From NCBI GenBank assembly GCA_946480465.1, contig CAMLJY010000047.1, positions 1-51,174 of the forward strand: DNA of 51,174 nucleotides, read 5' to 3'. A model generated the notes under the pieces. The model did no database searches and was not told the origin of the DNA. It was given only the letters and a program-made list of their open reading frames with translations. Positions 18,506 to 26,810 of this stretch are shown here, one piece after another (the first letter of the stretch is position 1; every line of letters starts with the position of its first letter). Origin of the DNA: an uncultured Burkholderiales bacterium. GTDB lineage: Bacteria; Pseudomonadota; Gammaproteobacteria; Burkholderiales; Burkholderiaceae. Both the position numbers and the translations under genes were made by a program.

Positions 18506-19339
18506 TCAGGCGGGCCGTGCGGCGGCGAGCTGGCGACGCGTGGCATCGGCCACGGCACGCGCGGCCGCGGCGAAGTCGTCCCCCGCACTGGCGTACAGCA
18601 CGGCGCGCGAGGAGTTGACGACGATCGGCCCGGTGGTGCCCGTGGCGGAGCCGCGCCAGCCGGCGCGCACGGTGGCCTCGGCGTCGCCGCCCTGGGCGCC
18701 CACGCCGGGGATCAGCAGCGGCAGCGTCGGCGCCAGTTCGCGCACGCGGGCGATCTCGGCCGGGAAGGTGGCGCCCACCACCAGGCCCAGGCGGCCATCG
18801 CGGTTCCAGGCCCCGGCCGCCAGGCGCGCGACGTGCTCGTACAACAGGCTGCCGTCGGCCAGCGCTTGCGCCTGCAGGTCGCTGCCGCCGGGGTTGGAGG
18901 TGCGGCACAGCAGGATCAGGCCCTTGCCGTCGTATTTCAGGTAGGGCTCGATGGAGTCGAAGCCCATGAAGGGGCTGAGGGTCACCGCATCGGCCTGGTA
19001 GCGCTCGAAGGCCTCGCGCGCGTACTGCTCGGCCGTGCTGCCGATGTCGCCGCGCTTGGCGTCCAGGATCACCGGCACCTCGGGCGCCACGCGCCGGATG
19101 TGCGCCATCAGCCGCTCCAGCTGGTCTTCGGCCCGGTGCGCAGCGAAGTAGGCGATCTGCGGCTTGAAGGCGCAGACCAGGTCCTTCGTGGCATCGACGA
19201 TGGCCGCGCAGAAGTCGTGGATGCGACCGGCGTCGCCCTTCCAGGCGCCGGGGAACTTCGCGGGATCGGGATCGAGGCCGACGCAGAGCATGGAGTCGTG
19301 GCGGCGTTCGGCGGCGGCGAGGGCGGTGGCGAAACTCAT
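18506..19339 (-). CDS. pyrF: Orotidine 5'-phosphate decarboxylase (type 2)
   Basis: Converts OMP to UMP, the last step of de novo pyrimidine synthesis, in the cytosol. The 277 residues have the length of the long type-2 family. The catalytic signature DAKRGDIGS is present with D93, K95 and D98, and a phosphate-binding region [13 protein letters not shown] lies near the C-terminus. The start is the ATG at 19337-19339 ([16 protein letters not shown]), which overlaps the stop of the upstream membrane-protein gene as ATGA. Translational coupling to that gene is therefore likely, although no pathway link is evident. The much longer open frame upstream of this ATG is only the shadow of the neighbouring gene. 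Confidence 0.93.
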   Translation of the reverse strand: MSFATALAAAERRHDSMLCVGLDPDPAKFPGAWKGDAGRIHDFCAAIVDATKDLVCAFKPQIAYFAAHRAEDQLERLMAHIRRVAPEVPVILDAKRGDIGSTAEQYAREAFERYQADAVTLSPFMGFDSIEPYLKYDGKGLILLCRTSNPGGSDLQAQALADGSLLYEHVARLAAGAWNRDGRLGLVVGATFPAEIARVRELAPTLPLLIPGVGAQGGDAEATVRAGWRGSATGTTGPIVVNSSRAVLYASAGDDFAAAARAVADATRRQLAAARPA

Positions 19340-21147
19340 GAGCGGGGTCCGTTGGGCGAAGGTTGAAGCGGGGGCGGGAGAGCGGGCGGTGGTGGGGCGG
19401 CGGCGATGGTGCCGGACGTCCAGCCGACCGGCGGGCCGCCGCGGGTCGGCAGCATCAGCCAGGGCGAGCGCACCCAGCCCCCATCGGCGGCCTGCAGGTT
19501 GACACGCACCGGCAGTGCGGTGCGGTTGGAGAGGCGGAAGCTGATGTCCTCGCCGAAAGCGGTGCGGCCGCTGGCCGGCAGGTCGAGCCGGCCCATGCCC
19601 TGCACCTCCAGCCAGGCCTGGCCCGGCGTGCCGTCGATCGCCCAGGCGAACACCCACAGCCGGCCATGCGGCTGCAGGTCCAGGCGCACGTTCAACGGGC
19701 GGCCGCCGCCGGCGGCGGTGCGGTGCTGGAAGTCGCGGACCCGTCGCGCGTGCTCGTCGCCCAGCGGCCGCAGGCAGGCGCACCCGGCCTGCCAGGCCAG
19801 CACGGCGCGGCCATCGGCCGGGCTGAGATCGGCCAGCGCGTCCGGCGACGCGACGAGCTGCGGCGCATCCCGCCCGGTGCGGGTCTTCACCGCGCGCCGC
19901 AGGGCTTCCAGCCGGCCGATGCCGTCGTAGTTCTGCGGCAGCAGGCGCTGCCCGGGCGCGCCGTGGACGAGGAAGTCGGTCTGCGCCGCGTCCCAGGGCC
20001 CGTTGCCCTGCCGCAAGCCCTGCACCAGCCCCCGCTGCGCGGGAACCAGCAGGGCGCCGGCCAGCAGCGGCAGCGCCCAGCCGTGGCGCCAGCGGCGCAG
20101 GCCCCAGCCGGCCAGCACCACCCCGGCCCAACCGGCCCACAGCATTAGGCGCTCGACGCCATAGGGCAGGGTGAAGAGGGAGGTCGGCAGCAGCGGGCCG
20201 AGCAGCACCAGCACCCACAACAGCCCCCAGCCCACCAGAGCGCGCTGGCCGTGGCGCCACGCCTGTGCGGCGGCCAGGCCCAGCGCCAGCAGCAGTGCGC
20301 CGGCGGCCACCGTCGCGGGCAGGCCGTGACCGAGGATGGCGCCGGCCAGCGTGCCGGGCGCCCGGGCCAGGCCGTCGGCCAGCGGCCGCAGCAGCGAGCC
20401 GCCCACCTGCCAGGTGGCATAGCCGCCGACGCCGCCGACGACGGCCCAGCGCAGCAGCGCATAGCCGATGACGGCCAGGATGAGCGGCCACGCCAGCCGC
20501 AGGCGCCGTTGGATTGGCACGCCGGGCCAGGCCAGCAGCGCCAGCGGCAGCAGCGCGTACAGCTCCTTGCAGAGGCTGGCCAGCGCACAGGCGCCGGCGG
20601 CTGCGGCGGCCCAGGCCAGGCGGTCTTCGCGCAGCGCGCAGGCCCAGGCCGCGCAGGCGGCGATCGAGAACAGCAGCCCCCATGCGTAGTGCGCGGTGAT
20701 CAGCAGCTGGGCGACCACGCCGGTGGGCGGCAGGGCCAGGAACAGCGCCGCGCAGGCCAGTGCCAGCCGGTCGTCCAGCCGGGTGCGCAGCAGGGCCCAG
20801 GTGGCGCAGGCGCAGGCCCACAGCACGGCCAGCAGCAGCAGGTGGTGGCCGCGGGGATCCAGCCCGAACAGCTGCAGCCCGAGGTCGAAGGACAAGGGGC
20901 TCCAGGGCGTCACATGGGCGTAGGACAGCAGCCGCATCACCGCGGGTTCGGTGAAGTACTGGCGCGGGGTGTAGCGGGCCGCGTAGTCCAGCAGCGCCGG
21001 GTCCTCGAACACCCACCCGGTGCCCAGTGCGCTGCCGTGCAGCACGGCGACCAGCAGGGCGAGCAGGCCGGGCGCCAGCAGCCAGGCGCTGGCCGGCGGC
21101 CAGCGCGCGTGGCCCTGCGGGTCTGGCGGCACGGCGGGCAGTGGCAC
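19336..21147 (-). CDS. Polytopic membrane protein, GT-C glycosyltransferase-like
   Basis: 603 residues with about ten hydrophobic segments between residues 20 and 385, followed by a soluble C-terminal domain of about 200 residues. Just after the first membrane segment is an acidic loop ([17 protein letters not shown]). The stretch [16 protein letters not shown] then resembles a segment of the PMT/GT-C family that uses lipid-linked sugars. That places it tentatively among inner-membrane glycosyltransferases with the active site facing the periplasm. Proline-rich residues end the chain. It is followed directly by pyrF through a 4-base ATGA overlap. No sugar operon surrounds it, so substrate and role are unknown. 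The membrane topology is clear; the enzymatic call is weak. Confidence 0.55.
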   Translation of the reverse strand: MPLPAVPPDPQGHARWPPASAWLLAPGLLALLVAVLHGSALGTGWVFEDPALLDYAARYTPRQYFTEPAVMRLLSYAHVTPWSPLSFDLGLQLFGLDPRGHHLLLLAVLWACACATWALLRTRLDDRLALACAALFLALPPTGVVAQLLITAHYAWGLLFSIAACAAWACALREDRLAWAAAAAGACALASLCKELYALLPLALLAWPGVPIQRRLRLAWPLILAVIGYALLRWAVVGGVGGYATWQVGGSLLRPLADGLARAPGTLAGAILGHGLPATVAAGALLLALGLAAAQAWRHGQRALVGWGLLWVLVLLGPLLPTSLFTLPYGVERLMLWAGWAGVVLAGWGLRRWRHGWALPLLAGALLVPAQRGLVQGLRQGNGPWDAAQTDFLVHGAPGQRLLPQNYDGIGRLEALRRAVKTRTGRDAPQLVASPDALADLSPADGRAVLAWQAGCACLRPLGDEHARRVRDFQHRTAAGGGRPLNVRLDLQPHGRLWVFAWAIDGTPGQAWLEVQGMGRLDLPASGRTAFGEDISFRLSNRTALPVRVNLQAADGGWVRSPWLMLPTRGGPPVGWTSGTIAAAPPPPALPPPLQPSPNGPRS

Positions 21148-21176
21148 GGAGCCCCGTTGGCCGGACCCTCAGGTCC

Positions 21177-22547
21177 TCAGACCCGCCCCGCCAGCTGTGC
21201 CGCGAGACCGGTGTAGCCTGCCGGCGTCATCGCCAGCAGGCGCTGCTTCTCGTCGGCCGGCAGCGCCAGGCCCTCGATGAAGCCCTGCATCAGCTCACGC
21301 GTCATCGGCTGGCCGCGGGTGAACTTCTTCAGCTGCTCGTAGGGCTCGGGCAGGCCGTGGCGGCGCATCACGGTCTGGATGGCCTCGGCCATCACTTCCC
21401 AGGCGTTGTCCAGGTCTTCAGCCAGCGCGGCCTCGTTCACCTGCAGCTTGTCCAGCCCGCGTGCCAGCGAGTCCAGCCCCAGCACCGCGTAGCCCAGCGC
21501 CACGCCCATGTTGCGCAGCACGGTGGAATCGGTCAGGTCGCGCTGCCAGCGGCTGATGGGCAGCTTCTGGCTCAGGTGCGCCAGCAGCGCGTTGGCCAGG
21601 CCGAAGTTGCCCTCGGCGTTCTCGAAGTCGATCGGGTTGACCTTGTGCGGCATGGTCGACGAGCCGACCTCGCCGTCCTTCAGCTTCTGCTTGAAGAAGC
21701 CGAGCGAGATGTAGCCCCACACGTCCCGCGACCAGTCGACGAGGATGGTGTTGCAGCGGGTCACCGCGTCGAACAGCTCGGCCATGTAGTCGTGCGGCTC
21801 GATCTGGATCGTGTACGGGTTGAAGCTCAGGCCCAGCCGCTGCTCGACCACCTTGCGGCTGAAGGCGGGCCAGTCCACCTCGGGGTAGGCGGCCAGGTGG
21901 GCGTTGTAGTTGCCGACGGCGCCGTTCATCTTGGCCAGCAGCGCCACGCTGGCGATGCGTTCACGCGCGCGGTCCAGGCGGGCCACGACGTTGGCGATTT
22001 CCTTGCCGACCGTCGTCGGGCTGGCGGTCTGGCCGTGGGTGCGGCTGAGCATCGGCAGCGCGGCCAGCGTGTGGGCCATCGTGCGCAGGCGGGTGATGAC
22101 GCCATCGAGCGCCGGCAGCAGCACCTGCTCGCGCGCGGCCTTCAGCATCAGCGCGTGGCTGGTGTTGTTGATGTCCTCGCTGGTGCAGGCGAAGTGCACG
22201 AACTCGGCCGCGGCTTCCAGGTCGGCGTGACCCTTGAAACGCGCCTTCAGCCAGTACTCGACCGCCTTGACGTCGTGGTTGGTGGTCTTCTCGATGTCCT
22301 TGATCGCACGCGCGTCGGCCTCGGAAAAGCGCAGCACCAGCGAGCGCAGGTAGCCGCGCGAGACCTCGCCCAATGGCTTGAACTCGGCGAAGCCGGCGTC
22401 GCTCAGGGCGATGAACCATTCCACCTCCACCTGCACGCGGCGGTGCATCAGGCCGAATTCGGACATCAGCGGGCGCAACGCATTCAGCTTGGTGGCATAG
22501 CGGCCGTCCAGCGGCGACAGGGCGGACAGGGTGGAGAGCGTCGTCAT
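21177..22547 (-). CDS. purB: Adenylosuccinate lyase
   Basis: Catalyses two fumarate-releasing steps of purine synthesis: SAICAR to AICAR, and adenylosuccinate to AMP. 456 residues, the same length as the Escherichia coli enzyme, with start [20 protein letters not shown]. The fumarase/aspartase superfamily signature [11 protein letters not shown] is intact, with the catalytic serine at about 296-297. The motif [10 protein letters not shown] holds the general-acid histidine, and TSEDINN lies in the substrate pocket. The ATG at 22545-22547 was chosen because it gives the family length. The frame remains open for another 62 codons upstream, but that extension is low-complexity and unconserved. 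It is monocistronic by appearance. Confidence 0.95.
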   Translation of the reverse strand: MTTLSTLSALSPLDGRYATKLNALRPLMSEFGLMHRRVQVEVEWFIALSDAGFAEFKPLGEVSRGYLRSLVLRFSEADARAIKDIEKTTNHDVKAVEYWLKARFKGHADLEAAAEFVHFACTSEDINNTSHALMLKAAREQVLLPALDGVITRLRTMAHTLAALPMLSRTHGQTASPTTVGKEIANVVARLDRARERIASVALLAKMNGAVGNYNAHLAAYPEVDWPAFSRKVVEQRLGLSFNPYTIQIEPHDYMAELFDAVTRCNTILVDWSRDVWGYISLGFFKQKLKDGEVGSSTMPHKVNPIDFENAEGNFGLANALLAHLSQKLPISRWQRDLTDSTVLRNMGVALGYAVLGLDSLARGLDKLQVNEAALAEDLDNAWEVMAEAIQTVMRRHGLPEPYEQLKKFTRGQPMTRELMQGFIEGLALPADEKQRLLAMTPAGYTGLAAQLAGRV

Positions 22548-23025
22548 GGGCGGACTCGAAAGGGCAGGGCGATCCGCTGCGCGATCGCGCCACGCCGGGA
22601 AGCGCGTGCGGCGGCAGGACCTGGGCTGGGTGGGGGAAGCGGCGAATTTTAGTCGGCCCCGGTCGGCGGGTGGGTGGGTGAGTGGGTCGGGGCAGCCAAT
22701 CCTCCGAACTTGAGCGTCAACCCTTGTACGCATGCCGTGGATGAGGCTTGTGGCGGCGGTCGGTCTTGGCCGAGAACGCCGTGCTTCGCGCAGAGAAGTG
22801 ATGCGAGCGCCACAAGGGAGAATGTGCAGGCCGACCTGAACAGGTGTACGAATCTCTGGAGCAACAAGCGCGTGTTGATTGACACCTGCAATGCGGGCGC
22901 GGCAGTGAACGGCATCGCAAGCAAGCCGGCGAAGGCTCGGGGACCTATGTCACCGCGCCGATCACTCGGACTCGGGAGGCTTCGGGCGGGCGGCAGGGGC
23001 AATTGCCGCTAGGTCCGCGGGGTGG
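22548..23025. other. Gene-poor stretch between purB and an orphan gene
   Basis: About 480 bases with no convincing gene. Short open frames exist on both strands but their translations are Pro/Arg-rich or lack any start context and domain pattern. The first 100 bases hold the purB leader, which includes a GGGTGGGTGAGTGGG run at about 22670-22685. Bases 22690-22950 are less GC-rich than the genome average. Promoters for purB (leftward) and for the gene at 23026 (rightward) should lie here. I see no RNA gene signature. Confidence 0.4.
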
Positions 23026-23721
23026 TTGAAAGTGAGTCGTGCGAAGCGTTTCTGGGTGATCGCGGGCCTGCCGCTGGCCTTGCTTGCCTGGTGGTGGATC
23101 GACAGCGCGGTGACCTGCAGTGAACAGGATGAATACACCTTGAGCGGCGTCTGCCTGATGCGAATCAAGGCGCAGGCGGAAGCAAACGATCGGGGGGCGC
23201 AGTGGTTCTATGGCCACTACCTGATGGAGCAGAACAGGCGCGAGGAAGGCTACGAATGGGTGCGCAAATCCGTGGCCAGTGCGACCAAGGGCACTGAATT
23301 GATGGCATTGCCCGGCATGTGTGGAGAGGCGCCCGGATTTGATGCCCAGTCGATTGAATCCAAGCTGCAGTCGGTGGCAAAGCAGAGCCCGGATGTGCAT
23401 CTGCTGTTGATTCAGCTCTACACGCTTTCGCGATGCGCGGCTTTCGACCTTCAGAAAGCTTCGCAGGAGATTCCACTGCTGACCCAGTGCGCAGCCCTGA
23501 CCTTGCGCGATTTCCTTAAGGAGGCAGGCCGTGCCAAGCTGCCGGTGAGCCGCGAGACGGCGCAGGCGATCGATGCGAACCTGGCGCTCTGCAAAAGGGA
23601 TCTGGGAACGCCGCAGAGCGGACCGGTGCTGGTGGCTTCGGAAATCATCCGGCCGAATGAGGATGAGATTGCTGAAGTGGAGCGCCGTATTGCTCCCCTC
23701 CTTGCGCCCATGGCGCAGTAA
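23026..23721 (+). CDS. Hypothetical membrane-anchored protein
   Basis: 231 residues from a TTG; a GTG six bases later (23032) is an equally possible start. Lys/Arg residues are followed by one hydrophobic segment (about residues 8-26, [16 protein letters not shown]), a signal anchor that would leave the remainder in the periplasm. Five or six cysteines (such as those in TCSEQ, SGVCL, GMCGE, RCAAF) could form disulfides there. The helical region AQWFYGHYLMEQNRREEGYEWVRKS loosely resembles a Sel1/TPR-type repeat. I do not recognise the family. Base composition is less extreme than its neighbours, which hints at recent acquisition. It converges on the M48 peptidase gene, with a strong hairpin between them. 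Confidence 0.6.
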   Translation: MKVSRAKRFWVIAGLPLALLAWWWIDSAVTCSEQDEYTLSGVCLMRIKAQAEANDRGAQWFYGHYLMEQNRREEGYEWVRKSVASATKGTELMALPGMCGEAPGFDAQSIESKLQSVAKQSPDVHLLLIQLYTLSRCAAFDLQKASQEIPLLTQCAALTLRDFLKEAGRAKLPVSRETAQAIDANLALCKRDLGTPQSGPVLVASEIIRPNEDEIAEVERRIAPLLAPMAQ

Positions 23722-23780
23722 AGGAGGGTGCCGAATGGGTGCTGCTTGGGGCCAAGCGGCTGACCTGACCGGGCTGATCG

Positions 23781-23803
23781 GGCCACCCGGCGCCCGGGTG
23801 GCC
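23781..23803. terminator. Bidirectional terminator-like hairpin
   Basis: GGCCACCCGG (23781-23790) and CCGGGTGGCC (23794-23803) form a perfect 10-bp stem with a 3-nt loop between the ends of two convergent genes, touching the stop codon of the M48 peptidase gene. The T-run is short. Its position supports a shared terminator. Confidence 0.6.
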
Positions 23804-24963
23804 TAGTCTCGCACTTCGATCATGCGGCGCACGCGCTCGGCATCGGGCGGATGGGTTGCCAAGCCGATCGGCAGGTCGAAGCCCTCGTGCTCGTCGGCGT
23901 CCTTGCCGGTGTCCTTGCCGGTGTCCTTGCCGGTGTCCTTGCCGGTGTCCCGGCTGCCGTCCTTGTCCCCGGGCACCTTCTTGTCCGTGTCCTTGCCACG
24001 CTTCGCATGGTCGTCGCGCAGGCGTTCGAACAGCACGCCGAAGGCGGCCGGGTCCCAGCCGTTCGCGCGCATCAGGCGCGCCGCGGCGCGGTCGGCCTCG
24101 TGCTCGAAATCGCGTGAATAGGCGGCCTGGCCCAGCAGCACGGGCGCGGTCGTCAGCAGCGTGGAGATGTCCCCGAAGACCAGCCCGGCCACCGCCGACA
24201 ACACGCCGACCTGCACCACCGAGCGCATGCCGTGCTGGTGCTGCACGTGGCCCAGTTCGTGGCCCAGCACGCCGATCAGCACGTCGGGCCGGTCCGCCAG
24301 CAGTTCCACCAGGGCGTCGGTGACCACGATGTGGCCGCCCGGCAGCGCGAAGGCGTTGGCGCCCATGCCGTCCCCGGGCGTAGCGTGGAAATGCAGCGTC
24401 CAGGGCGGGGCCGCGGCGAAGGCCGGCGTGCGCCGCACCGCCAGCTCGAACTGCGCGCGCAGCGCCGCCTGGCGGTCGGCGGACAGCTTGCTGGGCAGCA
24501 GCCACTCGTCGCGGAAGCTGTCCATCGCCGCGTCGCCGACCTGCTGGTGCAGCTGCGCCGGCATCAGCGCGGCCACCTGCCTGGCCGCCGCGGGCAGGCC
24601 CCAGACATAACCGGCGGCGAGCACCGCGATGGTGAGCAGCAGCGCGCCCAGCGTGGCGCGCCAGCTCTGCATCCAGCGCACCGTGAGGCTGTCGGCCTGG
24701 ATGCGGCTGTCAGCCACCCAGGCGTCCCAGGCGGCGGCGTCGGCGCTGCTGAGCAGGCCGTCGTCGGGCAGGTGGGCCTGGCGCTCGCCGTGGCGCTGGC
24801 GCTCGGGCCAGCGCACCTGGCGCACCGGCAGCTGCAGGGCGACGCCCTCGCCTTGCACGTGCAGCGTGCCTTCCTGCACCCACAGCAGCACCGGCTGCGC
24901 ACGGGCGCTGCGGCCATCGAAGTACGCGGCCGCCAGGCGCGGCGCGGAGCCGGGCGCGGTCAC
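23803..24963 (-). CDS. M48-family zinc metallopeptidase, membrane bound
   Basis: 386 residues from a GTG that overlaps the upstream DUF898 stop as GTGA. The N-terminal ~110 residues are a small sensor-like beta region. One membrane segment (about 106-126, ATLGALLLTIAVLAAGYVW) precedes the peptidase domain. The zinc site is clear: HELGH with H235, E236 and H239, and a downstream glutamate in DFEHEADRAAAR as third ligand. The N-terminal anchor suggests a peptidase domain in the periplasm, possibly acting in envelope protein quality control like BepA/LoiP relatives, but the substrate is unknown. Near the C-terminus a charged linker contains four tandem GKDT repeats. Pairing with a DUF898 protein suggests a joint membrane role. 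Confidence 0.88.
   Translation of the reverse strand: MTAPGSAPRLAAAYFDGRSARAQPVLLWVQEGTLHVQGEGVALQLPVRQVRWPERQRHGERQAHLPDDGLLSSADAAAWDAWVADSRIQADSLTVRWMQSWRATLGALLLTIAVLAAGYVWGLPAAARQVAALMPAQLHQQVGDAAMDSFRDEWLLPSKLSADRQAALRAQFELAVRRTPAFAAAPPWTLHFHATPGDGMGANAFALPGGHIVVTDALVELLADRPDVLIGVLGHELGHVQHQHGMRSVVQVGVLSAVAGLVFGDISTLLTTAPVLLGQAAYSRDFEHEADRAAARLMRANGWDPAAFGVLFERLRDDHAKRGKDTDKKVPGDKDGSRDTGKDTGKDTGKDTGKDADEHEGFDLPIGLATHPPDAERVRRMIEVRD
23901..23948 (-). repeat. Four tandem 12-bp repeats encoding GKDT
   Basis: The unit CCTTGCCGGTGT occurs four times head to tail within the M48 gene and keeps the reading frame. The encoded Lys/Asp-rich linker lies between the peptidase domain and the last 30 residues. 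Copy number may vary between strains by slippage without a frameshift. Confidence 0.85.
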
Positions 24964-26492
24964 AGTCCGACGTCGATGCCGAACAGGTCGCCCGCCGCGT
25001 CGCCTGCCGCGTCATTGACGCGGCGGGCCGCGCCGGCGGTCCACTGCTCGATGTCGCCATGGGCTTCCAGCGACACCGCTTCCAGCCGCAGCTTGGCCGT
25101 GGCGATGGCCGCGAAGGGCCGGTACAAGCCGAAGGTGACCACCGTCAGCAGCAGGTTGGTCAGCATCAGGCCGACCATCGAGCGCACCTTCAGCCGGCTG
25201 GAGAAGCGCAGTCGGTGCGAGCGGGTGCCGCCCCAGACCAGGTTCTGCGAACGCGCCGTCATGTACGACTGGGTGAGCACCAGCAGCAGCAGGTAGCCGG
25301 CCAGGATCAGCACGAAGGCCAGCGCGCCTGCGCCGACGATGGCGGCCGGACCGCCATGCTTGATGGCCGGGATCATCAGCGCGAAGGCGCCGCCGATCAG
25401 GGCCAGCGGGATCAGGCTGACGCCGAAAGCGCGCAGCACCAGGCCGTAGAAGGCGCGCGTCCTGGCTTCCAGCCGGGTGGTCTCGTCGGCGAACTGGTAG
25501 TGGCCGTGCTGGTAGCGCTTCAGCCGGGCCGTCAGCCACGGCAGCATCAGCAGCAGCACGAAGCTCGTGCCGAGGATGACGTAGTCGGCCGGACCGATGG
25601 GCCTCGGCTGCAAGGCCTTGTCGTCCTTGGCGCCTTCCGCGTCCCCGGCGGGCTCCGACCCTGAGCGCTCTTCCGCCTGCGCCTCTGCCGGGACATCGGT
25701 CTGGGCATCCGCTTGGGGGGCGGCCTGCGCGTCCGTGGACGCGGCGGCACTGGCGGGGGCATCGGCGAGCTCGGCCGCCTGATCGGCCACCTGGTCGGCC
25801 GCCTGCTCGGCTGCCGGTTGCACCGCCTGCGTGGCGGTGTGCCCGGCCACTTGTCCGGCGGCTTGTCCGGTCGTCACTCCCGCCGCCCGAGCGGTGGCCG
25901 CTGGCGCCTTCGCGTCCTCCGGGTTCAGCGAACCGGCGGCGACGATGACGGCCACCGGCACCAGAAGCGGCATCAGCGCGGCGTAGGCGCCGCCCAGCGA
26001 CCCGCTGAAGCGCAGCCGCAGGCCGCGCCAGCTGGTGTTGGCCAGCCGGAACCGCAGCGACGACTGCCACAGCGCGGGCCACAGCAGTGCAAAGGCCACG
26101 CCCGCCACCGCACCGGCCAGCGGCGAGATCTCTCCGGCGCCCAGGTAGGCCGCGCCGAACACCAGCATCAGCACGTAGCCGCGCAGCATCTTCCAGGGGT
26201 CGCCGTGAAAGCCGAGCGCATGGCCGCCGACCAGCGTGTTGCCGTGGAAGTAGCGCAGGCGGCGCGCCTTGGCGAAGGGGAAGTAGAAGCCCAGCGTGAC
26301 GATCGTCAGCAGCAGGTTGACGATCCAGATGCGGAAGTACTCGCTGCCGCTGCCGGTGAATTCGATCGCCAGGCCCTGGGGGCCGGTGTGGCTGGTGGGC
26401 GCGGGTGCGAAGGCGGGCGGCGGGGCGGCGGGCGCATCCCGGCGGGATGGCGCGGCGGCATCGCCCAGCGGCATGGTGTCCTGAAATTCCAT
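24960..26492 (-). CDS. DUF898 (YjgN-like) inner-membrane protein
   Basis: 510 residues starting MEFQDTMPLGD with a GGAGG ribosome site 6 bases before the ATG at 26490-26492. The family signature is present twice. The first copy is ITFxGSGxEYFRIWIVNLLLTIVTLGFYFPFAKARRLRYFHGNTLV near residue 50, and the second, LMLTNLLLTVVTFGLYRPFA, is near 460. At least six to eight hydrophobic helices are visible. An unusual Ala/Gln/Asp-rich, low-complexity insert of about 100 residues (roughly 205-300) splits the two halves. It is followed through a 4-base overlap by an M48 peptidase, a recurrent pairing that suggests joint function. The biochemical role of the family is not known to me. The open frame extends far upstream but the RBS decides the start. 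Confidence 0.85.
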   Translation of the reverse strand: MEFQDTMPLGDAAAPSRRDAPAAPPPAFAPAPTSHTGPQGLAIEFTGSGSEYFRIWIVNLLLTIVTLGFYFPFAKARRLRYFHGNTLVGGHALGFHGDPWKMLRGYVLMLVFGAAYLGAGEISPLAGAVAGVAFALLWPALWQSSLRFRLANTSWRGLRLRFSGSLGGAYAALMPLLVPVAVIVAAGSLNPEDAKAPAATARAAGVTTGQAAGQVAGHTATQAVQPAAEQAADQVADQAAELADAPASAAASTDAQAAPQADAQTDVPAEAQAEERSGSEPAGDAEGAKDDKALQPRPIGPADYVILGTSFVLLLMLPWLTARLKRYQHGHYQFADETTRLEARTRAFYGLVLRAFGVSLIPLALIGGAFALMIPAIKHGGPAAIVGAGALAFVLILAGYLLLLVLTQSYMTARSQNLVWGGTRSHRLRFSSRLKVRSMVGLMLTNLLLTVVTFGLYRPFAAIATAKLRLEAVSLEAHGDIEQWTAGAARRVNDAAGDAAGDLFGIDVGL

Positions 26493-26810
26493 CGGTCCTC
26501 CCTGGGCCGTTGCGTGTGGTCGGTGAGTCTTGCCCCGGCTCGGGGTGCGGCGCGGCGCGGATTCTAGGAAGCGCCCCGGGCCCTGCGAACCCCCTCGTTC
26601 GGCAGGGCTGGGGGCGCCGGCTGCCATCCGCGCGCTTGCCGCACTGGCCGTCCGGCATGGGCCTGGGCCATCGCCCCTCGCCACGGCAGCTCCAGGAGCC
26701 CTTGCGGTGATCATTCGCTGACCGATCCACGCCGTGGTGGCCGAGCGGCAGTGGGTCGGCGCATCGACAAAGGCGCTGAAGGCCGTGGGGCCTTGGGGAT
26801 ACTCGGCGCC

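Noticed and set aside
15338..19366. A 1342-codon open frame opposite the histidine kinase and pyrF genes
   Set aside because: The translation is His/Gln/Arg/Gly-rich and featureless, while the minus strand carries intact kinase and decarboxylase motifs. It is a product of extreme GC at third positions.
22649..23012. Short open frames on both strands between purB and the orphan gene
   Set aside because: No ribosome site, low-complexity or Pro/Arg-rich translations, and mutual overlap. None looks like a protein.
26736..26748. GGTGGCCGAGCGG, like the D-arm of a serine or leucine tRNA
   Set aside because: No T-arm (GGTTCGAATCC type) or acceptor pairing occurs at the expected distance, so it is chance resemblance.
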